NCBI RefSeq assembly: GCF_002443255.2 | Contig: NW_019211456.1 | Coordinates: 26,471,341-26,535,340, forward strand | Reading direction: 5' to 3' | DNA length: 64,000 nucleotides | From: Varroa destructor | Taxonomy: Eukaryota > Arthropoda > Arachnida > Mesostigmata > Varroidae | Shown here: positions 63,481 through 64,000 of the stretch, piece after piece | Position numbering within the stretch: the stretch's first letter is position 1 | Layout of the letters: the number at the start of each line of letters is the position of its first letter | Made by a program: the position numbers and the translations under genes | The notes under the pieces: generated by a model | The model's input: the letters and a program-made list of their open reading frames with translations, nothing else | What the model was told of the DNA's origin: nothing | The model's database searches: none

Positions 63481-64000
63481 TTGGCTCAGAAAACTTCGAA
63501 AAATAGCCACACAGTCAGATATCTAGCATATAGCGATTCATACTCTTCTGTCGTGCATTGAGTCACGATGCTTACTCTCCTTGCGGCCATACTATTCATC
63601 TTTCCCTTTTACCCGTTCAGTGTTACCACTCACAGTACTGCCCTCATTGACCGACGAACGGCCTCGACTAGATTCAACGAGCATGTCCCGGCGATGTTTT
63701 GGCTTATGTTCTTCCGCTCGGAAAACCGCCTATAGCATCACAACAGCTCTGCTTTATAGATAAGTCAGTTTTCGCCGTGCTTTGTGGTCCCTGAACACAG
63801 TTCTCCTGACAGATACTTAACAGACTGGCGTTTCGCTTACGGGGACCCACATTAATTGTTGTATGCCCCTTCTGCCTTCACATTAATCAGCCTCCTCCTA
63901 TAAGCTAGTTCATTCCACATGTTATTCGCTAGCTGTCGCCCTTACAAATCTTTCCTTACCTGGTCGAACGAGTACACAGAAGACCTCTTTCGACTTGATT
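63481..64000. other. window end, nothing recognised
   Basis: GC content stays slightly raised. A + frame at 63581-63763 starts at a non-ATG codon and has no family resemblance. Confidence 0.4.

Overview
The window looks like nuclear DNA of a eukaryote, most likely an arthropod. It is AT-rich with short GC-richer islands, has many homopolymer and TA tracts, and contains no operon-like layout. Protein-coding signal comes as short open segments bounded by polypyrimidine-AG acceptors and GT donors. A mite or tick is a reasonable guess but is not proven by the sequence. No rRNA, tRNA, CRISPR array or bacterial feature was found.

The one host gene I can identify with confidence is on the + strand. 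It is the 3' half of a rhodopsin-class G-protein-coupled receptor, in four exons (16411-16526, 17175-17258, 20139-20379, 20653-20948). All splice phases join without a break. The exons encode TM6 (CWTPFH), TM7 (NPILY), helix 8 with a cysteine cluster, and a long polar tail ending at a stop, with an AATAAA at 21311. It most resembles the neuromedin-U/pyrokinin/CAPA group of peptide receptors. The TM1-TM5 exons were not found, so they lie in unrecognised sequence to the left or outside the window.

Mobile DNA is the other clear content. A decayed non-LTR retrotransposon lies on the - strand at about 39540-41480, with endonuclease (FNAHL) and reverse transcriptase (AAFVDFKDAF, LHADDLVIYG, KTK...RRGGR) motifs and frameshifts and stops between them. 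A 931-bp element at 61132-62062 has about 99-bp, nearly identical terminal inverted repeats and a TA flank on each side, so it is a MITE-like or deleted DNA transposon. A weaker reverse-transcriptase trace (GVPQGS) is at about 55300-55590 on the - strand.

The rest is gene-poor: simple repeats, several hairpin-forming inverted repeats, one dispersed repeat pair (8105 and 29095), and a GC-rich island at 13540-14605. There are also candidate exons with good splice signals but no recognisable family (6331, 25185, 42069, 44688/44790, 52209, 52866, 58523); these are inference only. Regulatory sites other than the putative poly(A) signals could not be seen.
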